A stretch of DNA of 64,000 nucleotides from Streptomyces sp. TLI_235 (GCA_002300355.1 NSGV01000001.1:1798001-1862000), one strand, 5' to 3'. Counted from the stretch's first letter, positions 1-8,872 are shown. Notes: generated by a model from the sequence alone, not told the origin. Program-made: numbers and translations.

Positions 1-1259
1 GAGGCGACCGGGTTGGTGCAGATGATCCAGCAGGCCTTGACCTCCCCCTCGGCCATCCGCTCGAACATCTCGACGGTGCCGGCGCCGCCCTCCGGGCGGA
101 GCGCGCCCCGCTCGATGCCCCAGAGGTCCTCCATGAAGGCCCGTTCGGCCTCGACCAGGGTGGAGCGCTGTCCGGGCAGGCCGGGGCCCATGTAGCCCAT
201 CTCGCGGCCGCCCATGGCGTTCGGCTGGCCGGTGAGCGAGAACGGGCCGCTGCCGGGGCGGCAGATGGCGCCGGTGGCCAGGTGCAGGTTGACCAGGGCG
301 TTGGTGTTCCAGGTGCCGTGGGTGGACTGGTTGAGCCCCATCGTCCAGCAGCTCATCCACTCCCCCGCGGTGCCGATCCACTCCGCGGCCTGCCGGATGT
401 CCGCCTCGGCGAGCCCGGTCAGTTTGGCGACCGCGGCCGGCGGGTGGTCGGCGAGCAGGTCGGGCAGTTCCTCCCAGCCCTCGGTGAACTCCTCGATGAA
501 CGCCGGGTCGGTGTGCCCGCCGGCCACCAGCAGGTGCAGCAGGCCGTTGAGCAGGGCGAGGTCGGTGCCGGGGCGGATCTGCAGGAAGAGGTCGGCCTTG
601 TCGGCGGTCGCGGAGCGCCTCGGGTCGACGACGATCAGCTTGGCCCCGGCCTTGACCCGGTCCATCATCCGCAGGAAGAGGATCGGGTGGCAGTCCGCCA
701 TGTTGGAGCCGATGACCAGGAAGACGTCGGCCCGCTCGAAGTCCTCGTAGGAGCCGGGCGGCCCGTCGGCGCCCAGCGACAGCTTGTAGCCGGAGCCCGC
801 GCTGGCCATGCACAGGCGGGAGTTGGACTCGATCCGGGAGGTCCGGACGAAGCCCTTGGCCAGCTTGTTGGCGAGGTACTGCGCCTCCAGCGACATCTGG
901 CCGGAGACGTAGAGCGCCAGCGCGTCCGGCCCGTGTTCGTCGATGATCGCGCGCAGCCGTCCGGCGACGGCGGCGACCGCGGCGTCCACGTCGACGGCCG
1001 ACGGTTCCTCGCCGCGGCCGGCCCGGACGAGGGCGGTGCCGATCCGGCCGGGCGCGGCCATCATGTCGGCGTGGGTGGCGCCCTTGGTGCAGAGCCGGCC
1101 GGCGTTGGCGGGGTGCGCCTGGTCGCCGGAGGCCTTGACGGCCCTCCGGCGACCCTCGGCGTCACGGGCGACGTCCAGCACGATGCCGCAGCCGACCCCG
1201 CAGTACGAGCAGGCCGTCCTCACCCGGCTGGTCTCGGTCTGCTGTGTCGGCACCGTCAC
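1..1259 (-). CDS. Assimilatory nitrate reductase, catalytic subunit (5' part)
   Basis: Molybdopterin oxidoreductase that should reduce nitrate to nitrite in the cytoplasm for nitrogen assimilation. Only about 419 N-terminal residues are present; the gene runs off the left edge. The start is a GTG at 1259 behind GAGAGGGG. An N-terminal 4Fe-4S site is visible as C17-x2-C20-x3-C24 and C57 (in LCTKG), the pattern of the NapA/NarB/NasA group. The segment NSRLCMASA near residue 150 supplies the cysteine that ligates molybdenum in that group, and later blocks (GSNMADCHP, MGLNQSTHGTWN, GQPNAMGGREMGYM) fit bis-MGD binding. A cytoplasmic assimilatory enzyme (NasC/NarB/NasA) is preferred because there is no Tat signal. 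It is transcribed away from the 1454-4285 genes, and a GlnR-like box lies about 110 bp upstream. The exact subfamily is inferred. Confidence 0.9.
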   Translation of the reverse strand, partial: MTVPTQQTETSRVRTACSYCGVGCGIVLDVARDAEGRRRAVKASGDQAHPANAGRLCTKGATHADMMAAPGRIGTALVRAGRGEEPSAVDVDAAVAAVAGRLRAIIDEHGPDALALYVSGQMSLEAQYLANKLAKGFVRTSRIESNSRLCMASAGSGYKLSLGADGPPGSYEDFERADVFLVIGSNMADCHPILFLRMMDRVKAGAKLIVVDPRRSATADKADLFLQIRPGTDLALLNGLLHLLVAGGHTDPAFIEEFTEGWEELPDLLADHPPAAVAKLTGLAEADIRQAAEWIGTAGEWMSCWTMGLNQSTHGTWNTNALVNLHLATGAICRPGSGPFSLTGQPNAMGGREMGYMGPGLPGQRSTLVEAERAFMEDLWGIERGALRPEGGAGTVEMFERMAEGEVKACWIICTNPVA

Positions 1260-1367
1260 GGCTGCCCCTCTCGTGGCCGCCGGTCCGGGCCCCCGCGTGC
1301 GGTGTACGGGGCCGCGCCGACCGGCCGGGCGGGTCGCTCCCACCTGTGTCCACCGTAGAAAGGCCCT

Positions 1368-1406
1368 GTTGCACGGAGGTGACGTGCGGGGTTCCGCGGC
1401 CGTTAA
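1368..1406 (-). promoter_or_regulatory. Candidate GlnR binding box upstream of the nitrate reductase
   Basis: On the minus strand this reads TTAAC-n6-GGAAC-n7-GTCAC-n6-GCAAC. The described GlnR consensus is gTnAc-n6-GaAAc, used as a double site with n6 between halves. Both halves match well and the middle spacer is one base long. GlnR control of nas genes is established in Streptomyces, so position and sequence agree. The one-base spacer deviation and the short motif keep this tentative. Confidence 0.45.
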
Positions 1407-1453
1407 GGCTGCCGCACTGGAGGTCGCCCGGGGTGTGAGGCCCCGGGGCGGGG

Positions 1454-1780
1454 TCAGCCCTCGGGGGCCAGCTCGGCCATCTCGCCCCAGCCGTCGACCG
1501 GCGCGTCGACGTAGATGATCTGCGGCTTGGCGGCGATCGTCCTCGGCAGTTCGGCCATGGCCGCCTTGAAGTGGTCGGAGTTGACGTGGGCGGCCCCGGC
1601 GTCGGCGGACTCGAAGGCCTCCAGCAGCACGTACACCTGCGGGTCGTCGACGCTGCGGGACCACTCGAAGAAGATGTTGCCGGGCTCCTCGCGGGTGGCC
1701 CGGGTGAAGTCGCCGACCAGCGACATCCAGCTGTCCGCGTACTCGGGCCGGGCGGTGAACTTGACGTTGATCAGGATCAT
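1454..1780 (-). CDS. Antibiotic biosynthesis monooxygenase (ABM) domain protein
   Basis: A 108-residue protein beginning MILINVKFTARPEYADSW and containing TREEPGNIFFEWSRS, VYVLLEAFES and HVNSDHFKAAM. These are typical of the small dimeric ABM/YgiN ferredoxin-fold family, which includes cofactor-free quinol or anthrone monooxygenases. No cofactor-binding motif is present, as expected. It starts 29 bp after the IclR regulator stop and is the last gene of the exporter/regulator/ABM run, suggesting co-transcription and a job in oxidising or detoxifying a small aromatic. The substrate cannot be read from sequence. The minus-strand reading frame stays open upstream as far as 4285, but that is an accident of the exporter frameshift, not one long gene. 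Confidence 0.85.
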   Translation of the reverse strand: MILINVKFTARPEYADSWMSLVGDFTRATREEPGNIFFEWSRSVDDPQVYVLLEAFESADAGAAHVNSDHFKAAMAELPRTIAAKPQIIYVDAPVDGWGEMAELAPEG

Positions 1781-1809
1781 GCGGTGCTCCTCGGTGATGT
1801 GGCGGACGG

Positions 1810-2682
1810 TCAGCCGAACTGCCGTGCGGCGCGGGTCAGGACGTCGCCGATCCGGCCGCGCGCGGCCCGGTCGGCGGTGGGCAACGAGACGGAGAGCGCC
1901 CTGGCCGGCCCGCCGCCGCCGGCAGGCGGCAGCGGTACGGCCAGGCAGGTCCAGTCGGGGTCGTACTCGCCGACCGAGACCGCGAGGCCGAGCCGGCGGA
2001 CGAGACCGAGTTCGGCGTCCAGCCGGTCGGGGTCGGTGATGGTGTGCTCGGTGAACCGGGGCAGGCCGTGCTCGGCCAGGTAGCGGCGGCGGGCCGGGCG
2101 GGGCAGCGCGGCGAGCAGGACCTTGCCGTGCGCGGTGGCATGGGCCTGCGGTTCGGTGCCGGCCTCGAAGGGGTCGCCGCCGGCGGCTGCCGGCCTGGTG
2201 CTCTCCACCACGGCGATCCGGCCGTCCCGGTAGGTGCTGTAGTACGCGGGGGTGCCGACGGCGCGGGCCACCCGCAGCAGCAGGTCGCGGACGTCCGGTT
2301 CGGCGGGCTCCCGGCGCCGGTAGGCGCGGTGCAGGGCGGGGATGCGGGGGCCGAGCACGTAGCCGCCGCGGGTGCGGGCGAGGTGGCCGCGGTCGGTGAG
2401 CGGGCCGAGCAGGGTGTAGACGGTGGAGAGCGAGCAGCCGAGCCGGGCGGCGAGGTCGCGGGCCGTCACCGGGCCGGGCGCGTCGGCGATTGCGTCCAGC
2501 AGGTCGAGCGCCCGGTCGAGCGACTGCGGGCCGTGTGCGGCGGCGATGGCGGGACTCCTCTCGGCGCGCGGCCCCTGCGGGCCGGTCGTCCCACAGCCTG
2601 CCCGATCCCGGGCCCGCCGCCCAAACGGTCCCGCCGGTGATTCCGGCCCTGCCGGAAGCGGACGTGCCGGGCCCGGGTTCAC
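1810..2682 (-). CDS. IclR-family transcriptional regulator
   Basis: A DNA-binding regulator of 290 residues if started at the GTG at 2682. The winged HTH lies around residues 50-115 (SLDRALDLLDAIADA ... LAARLGCSLSTVYTLLGPL), followed by the IclR effector domain with ATAHGKVLLAALP, a family signature. The GTG overlaps the frame-corrected stop of the upstream exporter as GTGA, the overlap usual in coupled genes. However, the roughly 48 residues before the HTH are Pro/Arg/Ala-rich and a later start is possible. It lies between an MFS exporter and an ABM protein on the same strand, so it most likely controls them in response to an aromatic or organic-acid ligand. The ligand is unknown. Confidence 0.85.
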   Translation of the reverse strand: MNPGPARPLPAGPESPAGPFGRRARDRAGCGTTGPQGPRAERSPAIAAAHGPQSLDRALDLLDAIADAPGPVTARDLAARLGCSLSTVYTLLGPLTDRGHLARTRGGYVLGPRIPALHRAYRRREPAEPDVRDLLLRVARAVGTPAYYSTYRDGRIAVVESTRPAAAGGDPFEAGTEPQAHATAHGKVLLAALPRPARRRYLAEHGLPRFTEHTITDPDRLDAELGLVRRLGLAVSVGEYDPDWTCLAVPLPPAGGGGPARALSVSLPTADRAARGRIGDVLTRAARQFG

Positions 2683-4285
2683 GTCCCGCTGCGGCCGGGG
2701 GCTGCCTTCGTCCGCCGTTCCTGCCCGGCTGGGAGTCCGCCGGTGCAGAGGAGTCCGACGAGCGCGATGCCGCCGGCGGCCAGCACCGCGACCTTGAGTC
2801 CGGTGATCTGGGCGTCCTGGTAGTCCTCCACGATCGCGGCCGCCTCGGCCGGGGGACGGGAGTCTCGGCGAGCGCGGAGGCGACGTCGTCTGCCGGAACG
2901 AAGGTCAGACCCGCTTCGATCCTGACACCGGCCTGCTGCGCCACCGCGTCGGAGATCCGCGGATCGTCCTTGATCGTGGAGCTGACGGAGGCGGCCAGCG
3001 CGCCGATGAGGATGGCGCCGATCAGCGCGGTGCCGAGTGAGGAACCGAGGTTCTGCGAGGTGTACTGGAGGCCGCCGGCCTCACTGCGGTCGGCCTCGCC
3101 GACGGACGACTGCACGACGTTGCCGAGTTGGGAGGCCAGCATCCCCATGCCGAGGCCCATGGTGCCCATGGCGAACGCGAACGAGGTCTCGTCGAGGTCC
3201 GGTTCGATGGTGGCCAGCAGCCAGACGATCGAGGCGAGCAGGACGAGGAAGCCGATCCGCACGATGGTCCGCGGGGAGGCGATGCGCAGGAGTACGGAGC
3301 CGCCCATCGAGGCGATCAGCATGGTGACCGACACCGGCAGCAGCTTGAGCCCGGTCTCGAAGGCGTCCTTGCCCAGCACGACCTGGAGGTAGAGCGGGAT
3401 GACGAAGAAGAGACCGAGCAGGATGGTGTTCTGGTTGAAGAGCGTGACCAGCCCGGACCGCAGCCCGGAGATGCCGAACAGGCCGATGCGGACCAGGACG
3501 GGCTTCCTGGCCGCCTCCCTGCTGCGCTCCAGCCGGACGAGCAGTGCCAGCAGGACGCCGCCGAGGGCGATGACGAACAGCGTCGGGGAGAAGCCGAGGA
3601 CGGTGAAGGGTGCGTTGCGCGGCGCCAACCACCCCCAGCTGCTGCTCTGCAGGACGGCGAGGACGATGAGGGCCAGTCCCGCGGCCGACAGGACGACGGC
3701 GCCGACGTCGAGGCGGGTACGGCCGGTGACCCGTGGTCCCTCCGGGACCCAGCGGATGAGGCAGAGCATCGCGACGACCAGCACGACCTCGCCGGCGAAG
3801 ACCAGACGCCAGGTGAGGTAGGTCGTCACCCAGCCGCCGAGCAGCGGGCCCACGGCGATGCCTGCGCCGGCCAGGCCGCCGATGACGCCGTAGGCGACGG
3901 CCCGGTCCCGGCCCTGGTACGCGCCGGCCACCAGCGCCGCCAGGGCCGGCAGGACGAGAGCGGCGCCGAGGCCCTCGATGACCGACCAGCCGAGCGCCAG
4001 CACCCACAGTTCGGGGGCGACGGCGGTCAGACCGGAGCCGACGGCGTACACGACGAGGCCGACGGTGAACATCTTCCGTCGGCCGTACATGTCGCCGAGC
4101 TTGCCGCCGGTGAGCATGAAGGCGGCCATCACCAGCGTGTACAGGGTGATGACCCCCTGGATGGCGGTGACCTCGGTGTCGAAGTCCTCGACGAGCTGAC
4201 TGATCGACACGTTCATCACGGAGGCGTCCAGCACCATCAGGAACTGGCCCGTGCCGAGGACGATCAGCGCCTTCCACCGATTCAC
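2679..4285 (-). pseudogene. DHA2-type MFS drug exporter, interrupted by one frameshift
   Basis: The start MNRWKALIVLGTGQFLMVLDASVMNVS and the motifs GGKLGDMYGRRKM, GPLLGGW and SEAGGLQYTSQNLGSSLGTA mark a 14-TM drug:H+ antiporter of the DHA2 family. The frame is open until about residue 475, then becomes a low-complexity Arg/Pro/Ser run. Adding one base in the G run at 2851-2855 (CCCCC to CCCCCC on the coding strand) restores PPAEAAAIVEDYQDAQ and a last membrane helix (VAVLAAGGIALVGLLC), ending at a TGA at 2679-2681 that overlaps the IclR GTG. The only visible lesion is therefore a homopolymer indel near the C-terminus: a sequencing error, phase variation or a young pseudogene. It heads the IclR/ABM run. 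Confidence 0.85.
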
Positions 4286-4315
4286 TGCACCTCCAGGGGG
4301 CCGTGCGCAGCCGTC

Positions 4316-4615
4316 TCAGCCGTTGAGAATGCGTTCCTTCTGGACCTGGAACTCCGCCTCGGTGAGGACGCCCTGCTCCTTGAGCGTGGCGAGCTCCTTC
4401 AGCTGGTCGATCTTGCTGTCCATGCTCGCCGGGGCGGCGGCCGGCGGCGGGGGCGGAGGCGGCGCCTCCTGGTAGACCACCTGCTGCGGCGGGGCCTGCT
4501 GGGCCTCCTGCTGAGACCAGCGGCCGGCCTGGCGCCGGGACACGCGGTTGGAGACGGCGGTCGCGGTGCCCGCGACCACGGCGGTGCGGGCGACTCCTCG
4601 GATCAGTCCGGGCAC
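4316..4615 (-). CDS. SHOCT-domain small protein
   Basis: A 99-residue protein with a GTG start behind AAGGAGAG. The N-terminal third is Ala/Val-rich (RTAVVAGTATAVSNRVSRR), a short Pro-rich linker follows (seven prolines near residue 55), and the last 30 residues (IDQLKELATLKEQGVLTEAEFQVQKERIL) match the short C-terminal SHOCT domain, a helical hairpin often appended to membrane or oligomeric proteins. Its biochemical role is not known. It sits just downstream of the DUF6325-like and DUF7144-like genes on the same strand, a grouping repeated in streptomycetes and probably envelope or stress related. Two further SHOCT proteins of another architecture lie at 8889-9290 and 47133-47540. Confidence 0.85.
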   Translation of the reverse strand: MPGLIRGVARTAVVAGTATAVSNRVSRRQAGRWSQQEAQQAPPQQVVYQEAPPPPPPPAAAPASMDSKIDQLKELATLKEQGVLTEAEFQVQKERILNG

Positions 4616-4657
4616 GGTTCTCTCCTTAGATCTTCGGCGGACAACCGGCGGGCGGGG

Positions 4658-5104
4658 TCACTCGCCTTCGGCGTCCAGCGCGTCCAGGGCCTCGATGACG
4701 TCCTGCAGCGGGATGCGCCCGCTGGCGACCAGCTGGGCGCCGCCCCGGCGCAGTGCGGCGGCGAACGGCGCGGCCCACAGGTTCTCGTAGACGATCAGGC
4801 CGGCCGAGTTGCCCGGCTCCAGGGCGGCGGCGGCCTCGGCGAGGTCCTCCGAACCGAGCAGGCCGGAGGCTGCACCCTCGAAGACCGCGAGGTCGAGTTC
4901 GCCGTCGCCGGTCATGTCGGCGATCTCCAGCCCGACGACGGAGCCGTCGAGTTCCTTCTTCATGAACATCAGGTCGATGATCCGGACGATGCCCCGGTCG
5001 ACCAGGTCGACAAGCAGTGGCAGGCCCTCCCCGGTCATCTTGCTGCCGGGGAACTCGATCACCACGTAGTCGATCGGGCCCATCTCGTTGAGTTGGTCGG
5101 TCAC
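4658..5104 (-). CDS. DUF6325-like conserved protein
   Basis: 148 residues from a GTG at 5104, chosen because GAGGAGCC lies just upstream and because the family starts with a short MTDQLNEMGPIDYVVIEFP-type segment. The pattern GPIDYVVIEFPG, GIVRIIDLMFMKK, ALEPGNSAGLIVYENLWAAPF and a final IPLQDVIEAL resembles the actinobacterial DUF6325/DUF1269-like family, whose function is unknown. The glycine-rich middle may form a compact alpha/beta domain; there is no signal peptide. It starts 33 bp after the stop of the DUF7144-like membrane protein and ends 43 bp before the SHOCT gene, so the three form a probable operon. Confidence 0.75.
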   Translation of the reverse strand: MTDQLNEMGPIDYVVIEFPGSKMTGEGLPLLVDLVDRGIVRIIDLMFMKKELDGSVVGLEIADMTGDGELDLAVFEGAASGLLGSEDLAEAAAALEPGNSAGLIVYENLWAAPFAAALRRGGAQLVASGRIPLQDVIEALDALDAEGE

Positions 5105-5136
5105 ATCGGCTCCTCGGGTGCGGTGCGGGTGGGGGC

Positions 5137-5580
5137 TCAGGCGGCCGGTGGCGCCGGCCGGGGGCGCCCGCCATAGGCGATCAGCGCGTACAGGCCGATC
5201 ACGTCGAGCGCGATGACCAGCACGGACCAGACGGGGTAGGACGGGATGAAGGCCATCTGGGCGAAGGCGTTGAGGACGAGCACGGCCACGCCGAACCAGC
5301 GGGCGAGCTGGTTGCGCGCGAGGACGCCTGCCGCGGCGAAGCCCTGGGCGACGGCCAGGGCCAGCATCGCCCAGCCCCAGGCCCGCAGGTCGCCGAAGAC
5401 GAAGCGCGCGTCGCCGACGAACACCTTGGACTGCGCGATCGCCGCGATGCCGTCCAGCCCGTTGAACAGGGCGAGGACGCCCAGCATGACCGCGGCGAAC
5501 ATCCGCATGGACTCGCCCTCCTCCGCCGCACTCGGCGGGGTCGGGCTGAACTGTCCGGCGGGATAGGGTGCGGTCGCCAT
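5137..5580 (-). CDS. DUF7144-like four-helix membrane protein
   Basis: 147 residues starting MATAPYPAGQFSP, with four hydrophobic segments: MRMFAAVMLGVLALFNGLDGIAAI, AMLALAVAQGFAAAGVLA, WFGVAVLVLNAFAQMAFI and WSVLVIALDVIGLYALIAYG. The layout and the loop between the first two helices fit the actinobacterial DUF7144 membrane family, of unknown function. It is the first gene of a minus-strand trio (this, DUF6325-like, SHOCT). Its promoter region, shared with the divergent LAL regulator, holds the 22-bp element at 5657-5678 that recurs at 9380-9401. Confidence 0.7.
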   Translation of the reverse strand: MATAPYPAGQFSPTPPSAAEEGESMRMFAAVMLGVLALFNGLDGIAAIAQSKVFVGDARFVFGDLRAWGWAMLALAVAQGFAAAGVLARNQLARWFGVAVLVLNAFAQMAFIPSYPVWSVLVIALDVIGLYALIAYGGRPRPAPPAA

Positions 5581-5656
5581 CGAGACCTCCGTACGGGGTG
5601 GGGCCGGCCGGCCCGGCGTACTCCCCCCAGATCAGGGTGCGGGCAACCGGTCGGCT

Positions 5657-5678
5657 TCGCACCACCCCGCGCGGGTGA
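5657..5678. promoter_or_regulatory. 22-bp motif, copy 1, in divergent promoter region
   Basis: The sequence is TCGCACCACCC, then C, then GCGCGGGTGA. Copy 2 at 9380-9401 is identical except for G at the middle position. The core CACCC-N5-GGGTG is an inverted repeat, as for a dimeric regulator. It lies 77-98 bp upstream of the minus-strand membrane gene and 112 bp upstream of the plus-strand LAL regulator. A weaker 11-bp relative (CACCCGGCGCG) occurs at 5757-5767. Confidence 0.5.
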
Positions 5679-5790
5679 CCGGCCCCGCGGCGGTCACGCT
5701 GCGTGCGTTGCGGCGGTCGGAGTGCCTGCCGATGATTGAAGCCGGGACGACGTGTGCACCCGGCGCGCGCCCGATCCTCCGGTGGTCGCC

Positions 5791-8481
5791 ATGCCAGACA
5801 GTGCTCCTTCGCGGCGGCCGCCCGCCGACGGTGGGCCGGTCCCGCTCCCCTCCCCGCTGCCCGGCGGCGACCCGGTGCTGGCCGCGCGGTTCGCCGCGCC
5901 GCCCGTCCCCCGGACCTTCGTCCGCCGGGAGCGCCTCGGCGAGCGGCTCTCCGAGGGGCTGCAACGGCCGCTGCTGCTGGTCAACGGCCCGGCCGGGGCC
6001 GGCAAGACGCTGCTGGTCGCGGACTGGGCGGCGACAGCGCAGCTTCCCGGTCCGGTCGTCTGGCTCACCCTGGAGCGCGGCGACGAGGCCCCCGGCGTGT
6101 TCTGGGCCCAGCTGCTGGCGGCGCTGCGCCACGCCGGCGTCCCGCTGCCCGCGGACGTGGCCGGCCCGGCCCGCGCCGCCGAGGTGGACACCGCCCTGCC
6201 GGACCGGCTGGCCGCCGGGCTGAGCGGGCGCGGCACCCCGGTCGTCCTGGTGCTGGACGAGTTCGAGCACGCCGGCTCGCCGGCCGTCGCCGAGGGGCTG
6301 GACGGGCTGCTGCGGCACGCGGCGGGCGGGCTGCGGACCGTCCTGATCAGCCGGGCCGAGCCGCTGCTGCCGCTGCACCGCTACCGGGCCGCCGACGCGG
6401 TCGCCGAGATCCGCGGCACCGACCTCGCCTTCACCGCCGAGGAGACCGCCGTCCTGCTCGCCCGGCACGGCCTGGCGCTGTCCGAGGCCGGCGTGCACGC
6501 GCTGAACCGCCGGACGGAGGGCTGGGCGGCGGGGCTGCGGCTCTGCGCGCTGGCCACCGAGCACGCCGACGACCCGGAGGCGTGCCTGCGCGAGTTCGAG
6601 GCCGGCAACAGCACGGTGGCGGACTTCCTGCTGGCCGAGGTGCTGCAGGCGCAGCCGGCCGAGACCCAGGACCTGCTGCTGCGCACCAGCGTCCTGGAAC
6701 GGACGCACACCGGGCTGGCGGACGCCCTGACCGGACGGCAGGACGCCGCCCGCATCCTGGAGGAGCTGAGGCACGCCAACGCCTTCGTCACCCCGCTCGG
6801 CCACGGCTGGTACCGGCAGCACACGCTGTTCGCGGAGATCCTGCGGGTGCACCTGCGCGCCCGGAACCCCGGGCTGGAGCAGGAGCTGCACCGGCGGGCG
6901 GCCGGCTGGCTGCACGCGGCGGGCCGGCTCGCCGACGCGCTGCCGCACGCGGCGGCCGCCGGGGACTGGGAGCAGGCGGCCGCCTGGCTGGTCGACGACC
7001 TGGCGCTCGGTCAGCTGCTGGGCGGCCTGGACGCCGCCCGGCTGGACGCGCTGTTCACCCGGATGCCCGAGCAGGCCGAGGGGCCTGCGGTGGAACTCGT
7101 CCGGGCCGCCCTGGCGCTCGCCCGCTGGGACGTCGACCGCGGGCTGGCGCACCTGGGCCGGGCCGAGGAGTCCGCGCCGCCCGGCACCGGCAGCGCCGCG
7201 GCCAGGCTGAGCGGGGCCGTGCTGCGGGTCCTGGCGGCCCGGCTGCTGGGCTCGGCGGACATGGCGGAGAACGCCGCGGAGACCGCGGCCGAGCTGGAGC
7301 GGGCGGTACCGGAGGAGCGGCTGCGGGCGCACCCGGAGCTGAAGGCCCTGCTGCTGGCGGAGCTCGGCTCGGCGCAGCTGTGGGAGGGCCGGTTCGACGC
7401 GGCGCGGGCCGGCCTGACGGCGGCGGCCGAGGCCGCGGACGGTGCGGCGCAGGCCGCCGCGCGGCACGAGTCGCTGGGCCGGCTGGCGCTGATCGACCTG
7501 TTGCTCGGTTCGCCGGGGCGGGCGGAGGCGCACGCCGTGGAGGCGATCGCCGAGGCCGCGCGGTGCGGGCTGCCGCCCTCGGCGCACAGCGGGGTGGGCC
7601 ACCTGGTGCTGGCGGAGGTCGCCTTCGACCGGGACGACCTTGCGGTCGCCCGGGCGGCCCTGGAGCGGGCAGCCGCCGGGTCGGGAGCCGGGCGCGATCC
7701 GCTGCTGGTGGTCGGCCTCGCGGTGCTGCGCGCCCGGCTGCTGCTGGCCGCGGGGGACGCCCGGGCGGCCCTGCTGGCGCTGGCCGCGGCGGAGCGTCCG
7801 TCGCCCGCCGACAAGCCCTCGCCGTGGGCCCGGGAGCGGATCGCGCTCGGGCAGTGCGCGGCGCACCTGGCGGCGGGCGACCCGGCGGCGGCGCTGCGGG
7901 CGCTGACCGCGGCCGGCGAGGGGCCCGAGCCGGCCGTCGCCGCGGCGCAGGCGCACCTCGCGGCGGGCGATCCGCGGGCCGCGCTGGCCGCGCTGGAGGC
8001 GGTGCCCGCGCGCGGGGCGCGGCCGGCCGTCGCGGTGCGGGCCCAACTGGTGCGGGCCCGGGCGGTGTCGGCCGCCGGCGACCCGGCGGCGGCCCACCGG
8101 CTGCTGGCGCAGGCGCTGGCCGCGGCCCGCCCGGACCGGCTGCGGCGCCCGTTCCGCGAGGCCGGCCCGTGGGTGCGGCGGCGGCTGCAGGAGCGGCCGG
8201 CGCTCGCCGCCGCGCACGGCTGGCTGCCCCGGGACCTCGTCGCCGGGCTGCCCCGGCCGGACGAACCGGCGGCGCCGGCGCCGGTGGTGGAACGGCTCAG
8301 CGAGCGGGAGCACGACGTGCTCGTCCGGGTGGCCCAGATGATGTCGACCGACGAGATCGCCGGCGACCTGCACCTGTCGGTGAACACCGTGAAGACGCAT
8401 CTGAAGAGCATCAACCGCAAGCTGTGCGCCACCCGCCGCGGCGAGGCGGTGCGCCGGGCCCGCCAGCTGGACCTGCTCTGA
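5791..8481 (+). CDS. LAL/MalT-like ATP-dependent LuxR transcriptional regulator
   Basis: About 896 residues from the ATG at 5791; an upstream in-frame ATG at 5752 is less likely. A Walker A motif (GPAGAGKT, residues 66-73) starts a STAND-type NTPase domain with VVLVLDEFEH as Walker B. A long helical, TPR-like Ala/Leu-rich region follows, and a C-terminal LuxR HTH (LSEREHDVLVRVAQMMSTDEIAGDLHLSVNTVKTHL spans it). MalT-type proteins of this shape bind an inducer, oligomerise with ATP and activate transcription. It is divergent from the membrane/DUF6325/SHOCT operon and shares the 5581-5790 promoter region with it, so it may be its regulator. The inducer is unknown. Confidence 0.9.
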   Translation: MPDSAPSRRPPADGGPVPLPSPLPGGDPVLAARFAAPPVPRTFVRRERLGERLSEGLQRPLLLVNGPAGAGKTLLVADWAATAQLPGPVVWLTLERGDEAPGVFWAQLLAALRHAGVPLPADVAGPARAAEVDTALPDRLAAGLSGRGTPVVLVLDEFEHAGSPAVAEGLDGLLRHAAGGLRTVLISRAEPLLPLHRYRAADAVAEIRGTDLAFTAEETAVLLARHGLALSEAGVHALNRRTEGWAAGLRLCALATEHADDPEACLREFEAGNSTVADFLLAEVLQAQPAETQDLLLRTSVLERTHTGLADALTGRQDAARILEELRHANAFVTPLGHGWYRQHTLFAEILRVHLRARNPGLEQELHRRAAGWLHAAGRLADALPHAAAAGDWEQAAAWLVDDLALGQLLGGLDAARLDALFTRMPEQAEGPAVELVRAALALARWDVDRGLAHLGRAEESAPPGTGSAAARLSGAVLRVLAARLLGSADMAENAAETAAELERAVPEERLRAHPELKALLLAELGSAQLWEGRFDAARAGLTAAAEAADGAAQAAARHESLGRLALIDLLLGSPGRAEAHAVEAIAEAARCGLPPSAHSGVGHLVLAEVAFDRDDLAVARAALERAAAGSGAGRDPLLVVGLAVLRARLLLAAGDARAALLALAAAERPSPADKPSPWARERIALGQCAAHLAAGDPAAALRALTAAGEGPEPAVAAAQAHLAAGDPRAALAALEAVPARGARPAVAVRAQLVRARAVSAAGDPAAAHRLLAQALAAARPDRLRRPFREAGPWVRRRLQERPALAAAHGWLPRDLVAGLPRPDEPAAPAPVVERLSEREHDVLVRVAQMMSTDEIAGDLHLSVNTVKTHLKSINRKLCATRRGEAVRRARQLDLL

Positions 8482-8588
8482 GCCGGGCCGCCGGGCGGGC
8501 TCTCACTCCGGCCGGGTGATGACCCGGACGGCCCCACCGGGGACCGTGGTGCAGGGGGGCCGAGGCCCTGGGGTGTCGAGGGAAGCGT

Positions 8589-8795
8589 GTGCCTATGCAC
8601 TACGAGATCCGCGTCGCCGGGACGATGTCGGAGACCATGCTCTCCGAGGGGTTCCCCGAGCTCGACAGCTACGTCGTGCCGAGCCAGACCGTGCTGTTCG
8701 GCCAGGTGGTCGACGAGGCGCACCTGTACGGCCTGCTGGACCGATTCCGGGCGCTCGGGCTGCGGGTGGTGGAGTTCCGGCAGCTGCCGGACTGA
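8589..8795 (+). CDS. Small conserved protein of unknown function (about 66 aa)
   Basis: Two starts are possible: GTG at 8589 or ATG at 8595, with GAGGGAAG just upstream. The product reads MHYEIRVAGTMSETMLSEGFPEL, SQTVLFGQVVDEAHLYGLLDRFRALGLRVVEFRQLPD. This beta-strand/helix pattern occurs in small actinobacterial proteins that often sit beside regulators; I know no assigned function. It follows the LAL regulator by about 110 bp on the same strand and is closed off by the hairpin at 8832-8872. The open frame and plausible ribosome site support a real gene; partner and activity are unknown. Confidence 0.7.
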   Translation: MPMHYEIRVAGTMSETMLSEGFPELDSYVVPSQTVLFGQVVDEAHLYGLLDRFRALGLRVVEFRQLPD

Positions 8796-8831
8796 GTGCC
8801 GGACCGTGTGCCGGGCCGCAGGCGCGCGGGC

Positions 8832-8872
8832 GACGGCGCCGGACCACCCGTGACGGGCGGTCCGGCGCCGTC
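8832..8872. terminator. Bidirectional terminator hairpin
   Basis: Arms 8832-8850 and 8854-8872 pair over 19 bp with one mismatch around a TGA loop. The hairpin lies between the convergent small gene (plus) and SHOCT gene (minus). No T-tract follows, as is usual in streptomycetes. Confidence 0.85.

Noticed and set aside
1454..4285. A single 943-residue minus-strand frame joining the exporter, IclR region and ABM protein
   Set aside because: The middle is an out-of-frame read through the IclR gene, produced by the single-base lesion in the exporter. Family lengths and overlaps show three genes.
5736..8519. A long plus-strand frame parallel to the LAL gene
   Set aside because: It is a Gly/Arg/Ala-rich alternative frame over the well-supported LAL protein; it has no domain.
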